Part shown: piece after piece, positions 5,285 to 5,447 of the stretch
How positions within the stretch are numbered: the first letter of the stretch is position 1
Layout of the letters: each line of letters opens with the position of its first letter
Source: Desulfobulbaceae bacterium UBA2213
GTDB lineage: Bacteria > Desulfobacterota > Desulfobulbia > Desulfobulbales > Desulfocapsaceae
DNA length: 5,447 nucleotides
Direction: 5' to 3'
NCBI GenBank assembly: GCA_002327225.1
Contig: DCUN01000013.1
Coordinates: 1 to 5,447, forward strand
Notes under the pieces: model-generated
What the model saw: the letters and a program-made list of their open reading frames with translations, nothing else
Told to the model about the DNA's origin: nothing
Database searches by the model: none
Made by a program: the position numbers and the translations under genes

Positions 5285-5447
5285 CTAGACCAGTCGCTGC
5301 TCCAGCATGGCACGCACCACCTTGACAAATCCGCCGATATTGGCGCCGACGACGTAATTTCCCGCTGCTCCATATTCGAGTCCCGTATCAAGACAGTTTT
5401 TATGAATGGCCTTCATGATCACACGGAGCCGGACATCCACCTCTTCT
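5285..5447 (-). CDS. gdhA: C-terminus of NADP-type glutamate dehydrogenase (5' part outside window)
   Basis: The last 53 codons and the TAG stop (5287-5285) of a gene that enters from the right edge. The peptide contains I-M-K-A-I-H-K-N-C, G-N-Y-V-V-G-A-N-I-G-G-F and V-K-V-V-R-A-M-L-E-Q. These match the C-terminal helix region of hexameric small-subunit glutamate dehydrogenases; E. coli GdhA has NYVxGANIxGF followed by KVxxAM at its end. The enzyme interconverts 2-oxoglutarate plus ammonium and glutamate in the cytoplasm, and the assimilatory NADP form is most likely from this ending. The cofactor cannot be confirmed because the nucleotide-binding domain is outside the window. It lies just upstream of bpt and amrS on the same strand and may lead their operon. 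Confidence 0.9.
   Translation of the reverse strand, partial: EEVDVRLRVIMKAIHKNCLDTGLEYGAAGNYVVGANIGGFVKVVRAMLEQRLV

Overview
The window suggests a Gram-negative, probably anaerobic bacterium of the Desulfobacterota type. The clues are an outer-membrane-type lipoprotein, a YehS-like DUF1456 protein, a proteobacterial N-degron aminoacyl transferase and an AmmeMemoRadiSam radical SAM enzyme in one compact segment of moderate GC. This lineage call is inference from gene content only.

Plus strand, left part (1-3412). The window opens in the last 54 codons of a response-regulator receiver domain, most likely the end of a hybrid histidine kinase. Its stop overlaps the start of a 461-residue YihY/BrkB-family membrane protein (ATGA overlap). 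After a 77-base gap holding a 15-base palindrome comes a small lipoprotein of 104 residues. After a further 74-base gap comes a tandemly repeated DUF1456 (YehS-like) protein. It overlaps, again by ATGA, a 298-residue RluA-family RNA pseudouridine synthase with an N-terminal S4 domain. No strong terminator is visible between these genes, so they may be read in one or two transcripts.

Minus strand, right part (3469-5447). Reading right to left, there is the C-terminus of an NADP-type glutamate dehydrogenase (gdhA), then a Bpt/ATE-family aminoacyl-tRNA-protein transferase (bpt), then the radical SAM enzyme AmrS. The gdhA-bpt gap is 30 bases. bpt and amrS overlap by 8 bases, so these genes look like one operon. 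The two gene blocks converge on a 56-base spacer at 3413-3468 with weak hairpins.

How the genes may work together. Bpt adds an amino acid to N-terminal Asp or Glu of proteins to mark them for ClpAP-type degradation, and gdhA makes glutamate. AmrS is an orphan-function radical SAM enzyme normally associated with Memo and AMMECR1 proteins, neither of which is in the window. The tight bpt-amrS coupling is the most interesting context signal. The DUF1456-RluA coupling hints at an RNA- or ribosome-linked role for DUF1456. I found no CRISPR array, tRNA or rRNA gene, transposase or prophage signature. The window looks like core chromosome rather than an accessory island.
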